Both the position numbers and the translations under genes were made by a program. From Isoptericola sp. BMS4 (GTDB lineage Bacteria; Actinomycetota; Actinomycetes; Actinomycetales; Cellulomonadaceae): DNA of 40,130 bases. Position 1 is the stretch's first letter. The number at the start of each line of letters is the position of its first letter. Below, in pieces: positions 15,290-23,201 of the stretch. The stretch lies in the NCBI RefSeq assembly GCF_011634835.1, contig NZ_SIRP01000001.1, positions 2,561,125 to 2,601,254 on the forward strand, read 5' to 3'. The notes below the pieces were generated by a model. That model was given only the letters and a program-made list of their open reading frames with translations. It did no database searches and was not told the origin of the DNA.

Positions 15290-16447
15290 GTGAGCTCCGC
15301 ACCGGCACGCCCCGCCCGCGTCATCGTCGTCTCCGGCCCGTCGGGGGCCGGCAAGTCCACCGTCGCGGCGGCGCTGGCCCACGACGCCGGCCGGCCGACG
15401 GTGCTCGTCACCACGGACGACTTCTTCCGTGCCGTCGCGACCGGCGGCGTGGCCCCGTTCCTGCCGGAGGCGCAGCGGCAGAACGAGACCGTCGTCGACG
15501 CCGTCGTCGCGGCCGCCGGGGCGTACGCGCGCGGCGGGTACGACGTCGTCGTGGACGGGGTCGTGGGTCCCTGGTTCCTGGACCGCTACCGGGCCGCCGC
15601 GGCGGGCGGGGCCTGGGACCTCGACTACGTCGTCCTGCGCCCGGCGCGCGACGTGGCGCTCGCCCGCGGCGCCGCGCGCGGCGACGGCGGGCTGCGCGAC
15701 CCGGGCGCGCTCGGGGAGATCCACGACGGCTTCGCGGATCTCGGTGCGCTCGAGCCGCACGCCCTGGACACCAACGGCCACGACGCCGACGAGACCGCCC
15801 GCGCGGTGCGTGCCGCGCTCGACGCCGGCCGGTACCGCCTCGCCGCACCGGCGCACCCGTCGTCCACGCACCCTGAGCACGAGCAGACCGAGCCCGACCA
15901 GAGCGAGCCCGACCGGACCGAGCCGCCGCTGCGCGCCGACGAGGTGACGACGCTCCGCGCCTACCTCGACTACCACCGCGACACCCTGCGATGGAAGACC
16001 GCCGGGCTGACGGCGGCCCAGCTGCGCAGCCCGCTGCCGCCGAGCGCGATGACGCTGGGCGGGCTGCTCAAGCACCTCGCGTACGTGGAGTCCCAGTGGT
16101 TCGCCGTCGTGCTCGCCGGCGGTGACGCACGGCCCCCGTTCGACACGGTCGACTGGGCCGCCGACCCGGACTGGGAGTGGCACTCCGCCGCCGACGACGA
16201 CCCGGACGAGCTGCGGGCGCTCTTCGACGACGCCGTGGCCGCGTCGGACCGCGCCCTGGACCGCCTGCTGCAGGGGGCGTCGTCGCCGGCCGCGGGCCTG
16301 GACGTGCTCTCGGTGCGCGAGGACCGCCACGGCGACGGGCGGTTCAGCCTGCGCTGGGTCCTGGTGCACCTCGTGGAGGAGTACGCGCGGCACAACGGGC
16401 ACGCCGACCTGCTGCGCGAGGCGCTCGACGGCCTGACGGGAGAGTGA
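15290..16447 (+). CDS. Fusion of a P-loop kinase-like ATPase and a DinB/DUF664 domain
   Basis: A 385-residue two-domain protein. Residues 1 to about 185 are a P-loop NTPase of the small-molecule-kinase/zeta-toxin-like type (Walker A GPSGAGKST at 16-24, then VTTDDFFRA and VVDGVVGPWFL). A proline/glutamate-rich linker follows (about 190-212) with imperfect five-residue repeats (TEPDQ, SEPDR, TEP). Residues about 212-385 are a DinB/DUF664 four-helix domain, with metal-ligand candidates in LLKHLAYVE and VHLVEEYARHNGH. DUF664 proteins are linked to mycothiol-dependent transferases. Start GTG is chosen from the TACCGT 7 nt upstream. The substrate of either domain is unknown. Confidence 0.88.
   Translation: MSSAPARPARVIVVSGPSGAGKSTVAAALAHDAGRPTVLVTTDDFFRAVATGGVAPFLPEAQRQNETVVDAVVAAAGAYARGGYDVVVDGVVGPWFLDRYRAAAAGGAWDLDYVVLRPARDVALARGAARGDGGLRDPGALGEIHDGFADLGALEPHALDTNGHDADETARAVRAALDAGRYRLAAPAHPSSTHPEHEQTEPDQSEPDRTEPPLRADEVTTLRAYLDYHRDTLRWKTAGLTAAQLRSPLPPSAMTLGGLLKHLAYVESQWFAVVLAGGDARPPFDTVDWAADPDWEWHSAADDDPDELRALFDDAVAASDRALDRLLQGASSPAAGLDVLSVREDRHGDGRFSLRWVLVHLVEEYARHNGHADLLREALDGLTGE
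15871..15935 (+). repeat. Degenerate tandem repeat encoding the fusion linker
   Basis: GAGCCCGACC-type units recur about every 15-18 nt and encode T/S-E-P-D-Q/R repeats between the two domains. Confidence 0.6.
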
Positions 16448-16449
16448 CG

Positions 16450-16470
16450 GCCGGCCTCGCTCCCGCCGGC
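16450..16470. terminator. Convergent hairpin
   Basis: GCCGGC-N9-GCCGGC, a 6-bp stem, sits between the convergent fusion gene and ClC gene stops. Confidence 0.4.
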
Positions 16471-16471
16471 G

Positions 16472-17785
16472 TCACGTCGCCGCGGCGGCGGCCTGACGCG
16501 CGGCTCGCCGCGGGCGCAGCACGAACTGCTCCGTGACGTACCCGGCGACGACAGCCACGAGCACGATGGGCGTCATCGCGGCGGCGGCGTCACCGAGGAG
16601 CATGGTCACGAGCACGGCGGCCGAGACGGGCACCGGCAGTGTCGCGGCGGTCGCCGCCGCCATGCCGACCGCCAGCGCCGGGACCGCTCCGAATCCCGGC
16701 AGTCCCCCGGCGAGCAGTCCGGCCGCGGCGCCCAGCAGGATCGCAGGGAAGATCGCGCCGCCGCGCAGCGCCCCGAGGGAGACGCCGTACGCCAGGGACT
16801 TGAGGGCCAGCAGGGCCACGAGGGCACCGACGCCCCACGCCCCAGGATCGGCGGCGAGCTGGGCCAGGGTCAGCTGCCCGGACAGCACGACCTCCTCGGG
16901 CGAGCGTCCCGTGACGACCGTGTAGCACCCGGCGCACAGGGCGACCACGAGCGCGGCACCCACGGCGACGGCGAACGGGTGGCGGGCGGCGAGCCCGGCG
17001 ACCACCCCTCCGAGGCGGTGCACCGTGCGCACCAGGATCGCCACCGCGACGGCCAGGGGCACGGCCCACAGCACGTCGGCGACGTCGGGCCGCACCGGTG
17101 CGTCGACGTCCGGAAGGGCCAGGGAGGCGATCTCCAGGCCCGTCCAGGTGCCCATGCCGGTGAACACGAGTGCCCCGATGCCGGAGGCGAGCATGCACGG
17201 CAGGACGAGCCGGGCCAGCGTCGGCCCGGCGAGGCCCGCCGCCTCGATGACGAACACGGCGCCCACCAGCGGGTTGCCGAAGATGGCGGACAGGGCGGCG
17301 GCGGAGCCCACCACGGCCAGGACGGTGCGGGTGCGCTCGTCGAGCGTCGCGTCCCACGGCCGGACCAGGATCAGCGCGAGCCCCGACCCGATGGCGAGCA
17401 GCGGTGCCTCCGGCCCGAGCACGACACCCAGCGGCAGCCCGGCCAGTGCCGCGAGCAGGATGCCCGGCAGGTGGTCCGCGGGCACAGGTCCCATCCCGAG
17501 CCCGTCGATCGGCCGGTGGCCGCCGTGCCCGGGCAGGGACCGGATCGCCAGGCCCACGAGCGCTCCGGCGATCGCGAGCCACGGCAGCGGCCACCACCAG
17601 GGCGGGACCTCGTACCCGAGCGTCTCCGGCAGCGCGTCCCAGACCTGGTGCTGGATCTCGTGGAGAAGCGCCAGGAAGACGAACGCCGCCAGCGAGACGG
17701 GGATGCCGAGGCCCGCGGACATCACCAGCAGGCGCGCGTAGGGGCGCGGACGGACGGGTTCGGTGCGGTCCTGCGTGTCGGGCAT
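16472..17785 (-). CDS. ClC-family chloride channel/transporter without CBS domains
   Basis: A 437-residue polytopic membrane protein. ClC signatures are diverged: GPEAPLLAIGSG (gating Glu retained in a GxExP context), IFGNPLVGAVFVIEAAG in place of APLAG...IEE (proton-glutamate position is Ala), and GALRGGAIFPAILLG matching the GxFxP segment. No C-terminal CBS domains follow, and I do not see the pore tyrosine. The start ATG overlaps the stop of the upstream antiporter (TGATG) with AAGGAGGG before it. Co-translation with an antiporter suggests joint control of ion balance or pH. Confidence 0.88.
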   Translation of the reverse strand: MPDTQDRTEPVRPRPYARLLVMSAGLGIPVSLAAFVFLALLHEIQHQVWDALPETLGYEVPPWWWPLPWLAIAGALVGLAIRSLPGHGGHRPIDGLGMGPVPADHLPGILLAALAGLPLGVVLGPEAPLLAIGSGLALILVRPWDATLDERTRTVLAVVGSAAALSAIFGNPLVGAVFVIEAAGLAGPTLARLVLPCMLASGIGALVFTGMGTWTGLEIASLALPDVDAPVRPDVADVLWAVPLAVAVAILVRTVHRLGGVVAGLAARHPFAVAVGAALVVALCAGCYTVVTGRSPEEVVLSGQLTLAQLAADPGAWGVGALVALLALKSLAYGVSLGALRGGAIFPAILLGAAAGLLAGGLPGFGAVPALAVGMAAATAATLPVPVSAAVLVTMLLGDAAAAMTPIVLVAVVAGYVTEQFVLRPRRAARQAAAAAT

Positions 17786-18990
17786 CAGCCCTCCTTCTCC
17801 TCGTCGGCACGGTCGGCGGCTGCCGCGGGCGCCGCGCGCAGCCGTCCGGCGACCGCGGGGAACACGATCACGGACACGATCGCCGCGCACACCAGGGCGG
17901 CGGCGTGGGACTCCGGCAGCACACCCTCGCGCGTGCCGACGGCGGTGATGACGACGACGAGGGGCAGCGCCGTGGCGGACATGAGCCCGAGTGCGACACC
18001 GTCGGCACCGGGCAGGGCACGGCGGTGGAAGACCCAGGTGGGCAGGCCGCGGACCAGGAGGAACAGGACCGCGAACAGCGGGACCAGGCCCAGCACCGCC
18101 GGGTCCGCCGCCAGCGAGCCCACGTCCAGCGTCACCCCGCTCATCACGAAAAAGACCGGGATGAGGAACCCGAACCCGATCCCCTCGAGCCGCGACTCCA
18201 CGACCCTGCTCTCCAACGGGTCGCTGGACGACAGGAACAGGTGCACGAGGATCCCGGCCGTGAAGGCGCCCAGCACGGGGTCGAGGCCGAGTGCCTGCGC
18301 GAACGCGAACATGCCCACGACGACGAGCACGCACAGCCGCACGGCGACCTGCGCGCTGGTGCCGAGGGTCGCGGTGACCAGGCGCCCCAGCCTCGGGTGG
18401 CGCGGCTTGCGGGCCAGGACCGCCCCGGTCACGGCGAGCGCCGCGAAGGCGACGAGGACCACGAGGACCTGCGCCGGCGAGTCGCCCGACAGGACGAAGG
18501 CGATCGCGAGGATCGGGCCGAACTCCCCCACGGTGCCGACCGCGAGCACCCGGTCGCCGAATCGTGTCCCGCTCGCACCGGCGTCGCGCACGATCGGCAG
18601 GATCACGCCGAGCGCCGTCGTCGTGAGCGCCAGACCGACCACGAGGCCGGCCTGCGGTCCGGCGAGCCAGAGCCCGACGGCGATCCCCAGGGCGAGGGAG
18701 ACGACCCACGATCCCGCGGCGGTGCGCAGCGGGCCGCCGCGGATGCGGGCGAACTCGATCTCGTACCCGGCGAGGAACATGAGGAACGCCAGGCCCAGGT
18801 CCGAGAACGCCTCGACGACGGGCGTCGCGTGCACGATCCCGAGGACCACCGGGCCGACGACGACGCCGAGGAGGATCTCGGCGACGGCGGACGGGACGCG
18901 GAACCACGGCTCGATCCGGTCGACGACGAACGGCGCCACGACGGCCACGGCGGTGACGACCGCCAGCATGGTCACCGTGTCGAGGTCCAT
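17785..18990 (-). CDS. CPA2-type cation:proton antiporter (Kef/NapA-like membrane domain)
   Basis: A 401-residue protein with about 12 hydrophobic helices and no C-terminal RCK/TrkA domain. Characteristic segments are VPSAVAEILLGVVVGPVVLG, DLGLAFLMFLAGYEIEF, LTTTALGVILPIVRDAG, LDPVLGAFTAGILVHL and FLIPVFFVMSGVTLDV. It would exchange Na+ or K+ for protons across the membrane. Coupled through a TGATG overlap to the downstream ClC gene. GGAAAGGG precedes the ATG. Ion specificity cannot be read from sequence. Confidence 0.9.
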   Translation of the reverse strand: MDLDTVTMLAVVTAVAVVAPFVVDRIEPWFRVPSAVAEILLGVVVGPVVLGIVHATPVVEAFSDLGLAFLMFLAGYEIEFARIRGGPLRTAAGSWVVSLALGIAVGLWLAGPQAGLVVGLALTTTALGVILPIVRDAGASGTRFGDRVLAVGTVGEFGPILAIAFVLSGDSPAQVLVVLVAFAALAVTGAVLARKPRHPRLGRLVTATLGTSAQVAVRLCVLVVVGMFAFAQALGLDPVLGAFTAGILVHLFLSSSDPLESRVVESRLEGIGFGFLIPVFFVMSGVTLDVGSLAADPAVLGLVPLFAVLFLLVRGLPTWVFHRRALPGADGVALGLMSATALPLVVVITAVGTREGVLPESHAAALVCAAIVSVIVFPAVAGRLRAAPAAAADRADEEKEG

Positions 18991-19029
18991 CCACCGGCCC
19001 TTTCCGTCGTCGGCAGGAGCAGGACGGTG

Positions 19030-19041
19030 CCCGGCGCCGGG
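19030..19041. terminator. Palindrome between SHOCT and antiporter genes
   Basis: CCCGGCGCCGGG, a perfect 12-bp palindrome in the 87-bp gap downstream of the SHOCT gene. It may be a weak terminator or processing site; transcription may continue into the antiporter. Confidence 0.3.
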
Positions 19042-19077
19042 GGCCGGCTCACCGGCGCGCGCCCGCGGGGGCCCGGA

Positions 19078-19428
19078 TCACCCCAGCAGCTTGGCCTTCG
19101 CGGCGGCGAACTCGGCGTCGGACAGCACACCGGCGGCCTTGAGGTCGCCGAGCTGCTTGAGCTGGGCGATGAGGTCGTCCTGGCCCGGTCCCGAGGTCAC
19201 CTGCGCCGGGGCCTGCTGCGCCTGCTGGGCGTAGGCCTGCTGCTGGGCGTACGCCTGCTGCTGTTGCTGCTGGGCCTGGTACTGCTGCGCCTCGTACTGC
19301 TGCTGCTCGCGGGAGGCCGCGCGCCGGTTCATCGCCCGGCTGGTCGCGTTCGCGGTCCCGGTGATCACCGCGGTGCGGGCCATCGTCCCGATCAGGCCGG
19401 GGCGGCCCATCCGTCGCATCGGGGGCAT
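19078..19428 (-). CDS. SHOCT-domain protein with a glutamine-rich linker
   Basis: A 116-residue protein. The N-terminus is basic (MPPMRRMGRPGLIGTMARTAV) and could be a short amphipathic or membrane-associated segment. Residues about 45-80 are a Gln/Ala/Tyr-rich linker. The C-terminal 33 residues form a SHOCT motif (IAQLKQLGDLKAAGVLSDAEF), a short oligomerisation module found at the ends of many actinobacterial proteins. It starts 1 nt after the DUF6325 stop with AGGAGG upstream, so the two are coupled. SHOCT/DUF6325 pairs recur in actinomycetes; function is unknown. Confidence 0.85.
   Translation of the reverse strand: MPPMRRMGRPGLIGTMARTAVITGTANATSRAMNRRAASREQQQYEAQQYQAQQQQQQAYAQQQAYAQQAQQAPAQVTSGPGQDDLIAQLKQLGDLKAAGVLSDAEFAAAKAKLLG
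19205..19312 (-). repeat. CAG/GCCTAC-rich degenerate repeat encoding poly-Gln
   Basis: Repeated CTGCTG and GCGTA(G/C)GCCTGCTG units on the plus strand encode the QQ and AYAQQ runs. Such repeats can vary in length between strains. Confidence 0.6.
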
Positions 19429-19429
19429 C

Positions 19430-19852
19430 TCAGTCCTCCTTCTCGAGCTCGCGCGCGACCTCGTCGATCGCCTCGGCCGGCACGCGGGTCCAGTCGACGA
19501 CGCGGCCGCCCGCACCGCGCACGGCGCTGCCCAGGCCGCGCGCCCAGGTGTGCTCGAACACCAGCATGCCGACGGCGGAGCCGGGCGCGAGGTCCTCGGC
19601 CACGGCGTCGACGTCGTCCGCGGCGAGCAGGCCGGCGGGCTCGCCCACGATCCTCGCCAGCTCGTCGTCGCCGCCGTCGGTGGCCTCGAGCCACTCCACG
19701 GACCCGTCGGTGTCCTTGCGGATCAGCAGGGCGTCGAGCACGTCGATGGTGCCCGCGTCGACGAGCCGAGACAGCTCGGCGACGATCTCGCCCTTGAACT
19801 CGCTGCGGGGGAACTCGATGAGCACGAGCTCCACCGGTGCGCTGGGTCCCAT
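19430..19852 (-). CDS. DUF6325-family protein
   Basis: A 140-residue soluble alpha/beta protein beginning MGPSAPVELVLIEFPRSEFKGEIVAELSRLVDAGTIDVLDALLIRKD, the family hallmark. A DDELARIVGEPAGLLAADDVDAVAEDLAPGS acidic region and an AVGMLVFEHTWAR strand follow. No enzymatic motif is visible. It probably heads the DUF6325-SHOCT(-antiporter-ClC) unit. Related proteins are often encoded with stress or membrane proteins. Function unknown. Confidence 0.85.
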   Translation of the reverse strand: MGPSAPVELVLIEFPRSEFKGEIVAELSRLVDAGTIDVLDALLIRKDTDGSVEWLEATDGGDDELARIVGEPAGLLAADDVDAVAEDLAPGSAVGMLVFEHTWARGLGSAVRGAGGRVVDWTRVPAEAIDEVARELEKED

Positions 19853-19886
19853 GTCCTGCCCTTCTGTCGGCACGGGTCGTCGTCGC

Positions 19887-19901
19887 CCGGCGGATCGCCG
19901 G
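19887..19901. promoter_or_regulatory. Inverted repeat in the DUF6325/DUF2264 divergent region
   Basis: CCGGCG-GAT-CGCCGG, 35 bp upstream of the DUF6325 ATG. It is either an operator or a leader hairpin. Confidence 0.35.
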
Positions 19902-20072
19902 ACATGTCGGTCACTCTTGCACGCACCGGCCGCGCGCGCCTGCGCTCCGGGCCGAGGGATCCTCGCGAGGCAGGCCACAGCGTCCGCGGCCACCAGCCGG
20001 AGGGCTGCCGCGGTGAGCGAAAATGTCCGTTCGTGCCCCGTCGTGCGCCCCGTCGCCGATGATGGCACGGTG

Positions 20073-22208
20073 ATGCCTGCCATGACCGCGCCGTCGTCCG
20101 CGTCCCTCCTCGCCCCCGCGGGGCGGTGGCCGCGAGAACGCTGGGTCGCGGTCGCCGACGACCTGCTCCGCGCGACGACGCCCTTCGCCTCCCCCGGCGG
20201 CTCGTTGATCCGCCTGCCGGGCCCGGTGAGCGCCTCGGGCTCGTGGAGCGACGGGCTGGAAGGCTACGCCCGCACGTTCCTGCTCGCGGCGTTCCGGCTT
20301 CGCGGCGCGGGCGGCGACGGCCCCGACGGCCTCCTCGACCGCTACGCCCGCGGGCTGCGGCACGGCACCGACCCCGCCTCCCCGGAGCGCTGGCCGCGCC
20401 TCACCGAGCGGCGCCAGGCCGTGGTCGAGGCCGCGTCGGTGGCGATCGGCCTCGCGGAGACCCGGCCCTGGCTGTGGGACCGGCTGGACGACGCCACCCG
20501 GGCACGCACCGTCGACTGGCTCGCGGACATCGTCGGCACCGACGGGTACACGAACAACTGGCTGTGGTTCCAGAACGTCGTCGAGGCGTTCCTGTCCACG
20601 GTCGGCGGGCCGTGGGACCAGGCCGACCTGGACCGCAACGAGGAGATCGCCGAGTCGCTGTACGTGGGCGACGGCTGGTACTCCGACGGGCGCGGCCGCG
20701 ACGGCCGGCGGCAGAACTTCGACCACTACGCGGGCTGGGCGTGGCACGTCTACCCCGTCCTGCACGCGCGGATCCTGGGCGCCGACCTCGACGACCGGCA
20801 CGCCGGCCGGCTGCGCGCCTACCTCGATCAGGCGCAGCACCTCGTGTCCTCCAGCGGCGCGCCGCTGCTCCAGGGCAGGTCCGTCACCTACCGCACCGCC
20901 GTCCTCGGCCCGTTCTGGGCCGGGGCGGTTGCCGGCGCCACCCCCCTCGCCCCGGGGCAGACCCGGGCGCTCGCCTCCGCGGTGGTGGACCACTTCTGGG
21001 CGGCAGGGTCGGTCGACGAGCGCGGCCTGCTGCCCGTCGGGTGGCACGGCCCTTACCCGCGCGTGCGCCAGCTGTACACCGGCGGCTCGTCCCCCTACTG
21101 GGCGAGCAAGGGGTTCCTCGGCCTGCTGCTCAGCGCCGACCACCCCGTCTGGACGGCGGCCCCACAGCCGCCGGACGCGTGGCACCGGGACCGCGTCACC
21201 GTGCTGCCCGCTCCCGGCTGGGTCGTGGCCGCCACGCCCGGCGACGGCGTCGTGCGGGTGCTCAACCACGGCTCCGACCGCGCGATCGAACCCCCGCTGG
21301 AGCCCCGCGGCGACGACCCCTTCTACCGGCGCCTCGGCTACTCCGGCGTCACCTCGCCGCAGCTGTCCGCCCGCGACGTCGCCGCGCCGCTGGACTCCCA
21401 CACCGCGCTGCTCGACGCCACGGGCCTGCCGTCCCACCGCGTCCGCGTCGACCGCGTCGCGCTGCGGCCGTCGTCCGGTCCCGGCGACGACGAGGGCGGC
21501 GCGGTCGCCGTCTCCCGGTCCCGCGTGCACTGGCTCGACCTGCCGGACGGCGGCGACGCGGGGGACGCCGCCGGCTGGGCGGCGCTGCGGCACGGCCCTG
21601 TGCTCACCACCGCGGCGGTCGTGCGCGGACGCTGCGAGGTGCGCCTCGCCCGCTGGACGCCGTCGCCGGGCGGCGACACCGGCCTCGCACCCCGCCCCGG
21701 GGACGACCTCGACCGGGACGCCGCCTGGCCCGCGGACCCCGGCCCCTGGACCGCGCACGTCGGCGGCTGGCCGCTCGCCGCGGCGGGCGACGGCGCTCTG
21801 CACACCGAGCGCGACGACGGCTGGGTCCGCGTCCGGCGCGCCGACGGCACGACCTCGCTCGTCCGGTCGCTGCACGGCGACGGCACGGTCCCCCTGGACG
21901 AGGCAGGGGCGACGCGGCGGCACGGCGCCGACCCCCTCGGCGAGACGTCGGCGACCCCGTGGCTGCGGTCCACCCGGAACGTGGGCGCCGGCGACGTCGT
22001 CGCCGCCCTCGTGGTCCTCGGCGGGCACGACGCGGGAGGCGTGCCCGGCCGTGGGCCCGACGGCGGCACGCTCCCCCGCGTCCTGCTCCTGGACGGCGCC
22101 GGCGGGTCGCGGGTCGAGGTGCGCTGGCCCGACGGCTCGGCCGACCTCGTGGACCTCGGCGCCGACACCGACGACACCGCAGGCGCCGCGCCCGGGGCGA
22201 CGCCGTGA
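20073..22208 (+). CDS. DUF2264 protein, predicted glycoside-hydrolase-like
   Basis: A 711-residue protein. The N-terminal (alpha/alpha) domain, about residues 20-370, has the family blocks GSWSDGLEGYARTFLLAAFR, TNNWLWFQNVVEAFL, GWYSDG and NFDHYAGWAWHVYPVL. A beta-rich C-terminal domain follows. No secretion signal is visible, so it is probably cytoplasmic. DUF2264 proteins resemble (alpha/alpha)6-toroid glycosidases/lyases, and conserved Asp, Trp and His residues in these blocks are candidate active-site residues. No sugar transporter or regulator is adjacent, so the substrate is not inferable. GTG 20070 or ATG 20082 are alternative starts. Confidence 0.85.
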   Translation: MPAMTAPSSASLLAPAGRWPRERWVAVADDLLRATTPFASPGGSLIRLPGPVSASGSWSDGLEGYARTFLLAAFRLRGAGGDGPDGLLDRYARGLRHGTDPASPERWPRLTERRQAVVEAASVAIGLAETRPWLWDRLDDATRARTVDWLADIVGTDGYTNNWLWFQNVVEAFLSTVGGPWDQADLDRNEEIAESLYVGDGWYSDGRGRDGRRQNFDHYAGWAWHVYPVLHARILGADLDDRHAGRLRAYLDQAQHLVSSSGAPLLQGRSVTYRTAVLGPFWAGAVAGATPLAPGQTRALASAVVDHFWAAGSVDERGLLPVGWHGPYPRVRQLYTGGSSPYWASKGFLGLLLSADHPVWTAAPQPPDAWHRDRVTVLPAPGWVVAATPGDGVVRVLNHGSDRAIEPPLEPRGDDPFYRRLGYSGVTSPQLSARDVAAPLDSHTALLDATGLPSHRVRVDRVALRPSSGPGDDEGGAVAVSRSRVHWLDLPDGGDAGDAAGWAALRHGPVLTTAAVVRGRCEVRLARWTPSPGGDTGLAPRPGDDLDRDAAWPADPGPWTAHVGGWPLAAAGDGALHTERDDGWVRVRRADGTTSLVRSLHGDGTVPLDEAGATRRHGADPLGETSATPWLRSTRNVGAGDVVAALVVLGGHDAGGVPGRGPDGGTLPRVLLLDGAGGSRVEVRWPDGSADLVDLGADTDDTAGAAPGATP

Positions 22209-22248
22209 CCGGGCTACGGGCCGCGTTCGCGCTCGGGCACCCGGCCTC

Positions 22249-22289
22249 CCGTGAGGCCTGGACCGCCACGCACGGTCCGGGCCTCACGG
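22249..22289. terminator. Strong bidirectional terminator
   Basis: CCGTGAGGCC-T-GGACCG (22249-22265) pairs with CGGTCC-G-GGCCTCACGG (22273-22289): 17 bp including one T-G wobble, 7-nt loop. It lies between the convergent DUF2264 and PaaX-like genes. Confidence 0.8.
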
Positions 22290-22322
22290 GTAGTCGCGGG
22301 CGCGGCGGAGCGCTTCGGGACG

Positions 22323-23198
22323 TCAGTACCGCCGGTCGCCGACCGCGCGCTGCACGTACGCGGCGGCCGGTACGGCCAGGGCCGCCCGCAGGGTGTCGAA
22401 GGCGCGCACGCCGTCCCGACCGGGCCAGCCGGAGGGCAGCAGGCTCGCCGGCAGCCCGGGGTCGAGGTACGGGACCGGGCGCCACGCGTCGAGCACCCGG
22501 GTCCAGCGCGCGAACGTCGCCGCCGTCGCCGGCGCGGTCCCACCGCCGTGCGCATCGCCGGCGTGCGCGGCGTCACCGTGCACCGCGAGGAAGCCTCGGT
22601 GCAGGGCCGCGACATGATCCAGGTCCCACCATCGGGCGACGGCGTCGGCCAGCGAGCCCTCGACGCGGGGCGGGCCGGCGACGAAGAGCGTGGCCGCGGC
22701 CCGCAGGCCGAGCGCCGCCAGGACGTCCTCGACCTCGTCGGCCTGGTGGGCGGGGCAGATCCACAGTCCGGGCGCCACGCGGCCGCACCCGATGCCGGTG
22801 AGCTGACGCCGCAGCTGGTGCCGCGCGTCGCGGCGATCCTCCGGGACGGTGTACGACACCAGGCACCAGGGGTCGTCCTCGCCCTGCTGGCGGTAGCCGA
22901 AGATGCGCCGGTCGCCCCGCTCCAGCATCGGCGTCGCCGCGGCCGCCAGCCGGTACCCGCTGCGGCCGCCCACGGTCTCGGCGTCGAGAAGCCCCTTGGC
23001 CCGCACCCGCGAGATCGCGCTGCGCGCGCTCGGGGCAGCGACGCCCAGCTGCGCCAGGAGGGCGACGAGGTCGGCCGTCGCGATCCAGCCACCGAGGGCG
23101 CGCACGTAGGCGCCGACGATCGTCCGCACCAGCGACGTCGCACTGCCCGGGCGGGCGTCGACGTCGTCGAGCACCCCACCGGGTGGTGTCCTCGGCAC
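22323..23198 (-). CDS. PaaX-family transcriptional regulator
   Basis: A 291-residue regulator with the PaaX layout. The N-terminal winged helix is about residues 24-75 (TIVGAYVRALGGWIATADLVALLAQLG, RSAISRVRAKGLLDAE). The central domain has GDRRIFGYRQ and DPWCLVSYTVPEDRRDARHQLRRQLTGIGCGRVAPGLWI, and a C-terminal domain follows. PaaX represses phenylacetate catabolism by sensing phenylacetyl-CoA. Here the gene starts 3 nt after the kynureninase stop, so it is the last gene of a tryptophan-catabolic operon and probably regulates it. The GTG at 23198 is the chosen start; no strong ribosome site is seen. Confidence 0.9.
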   Translation of the reverse strand: MPRTPPGGVLDDVDARPGSATSLVRTIVGAYVRALGGWIATADLVALLAQLGVAAPSARSAISRVRAKGLLDAETVGGRSGYRLAAAATPMLERGDRRIFGYRQQGEDDPWCLVSYTVPEDRRDARHQLRRQLTGIGCGRVAPGLWICPAHQADEVEDVLAALGLRAAATLFVAGPPRVEGSLADAVARWWDLDHVAALHRGFLAVHGDAAHAGDAHGGGTAPATAATFARWTRVLDAWRPVPYLDPGLPASLLPSGWPGRDGVRAFDTLRAALAVPAAAYVQRAVGDRRY

Positions 23199-23201
23199 GC
23201 C

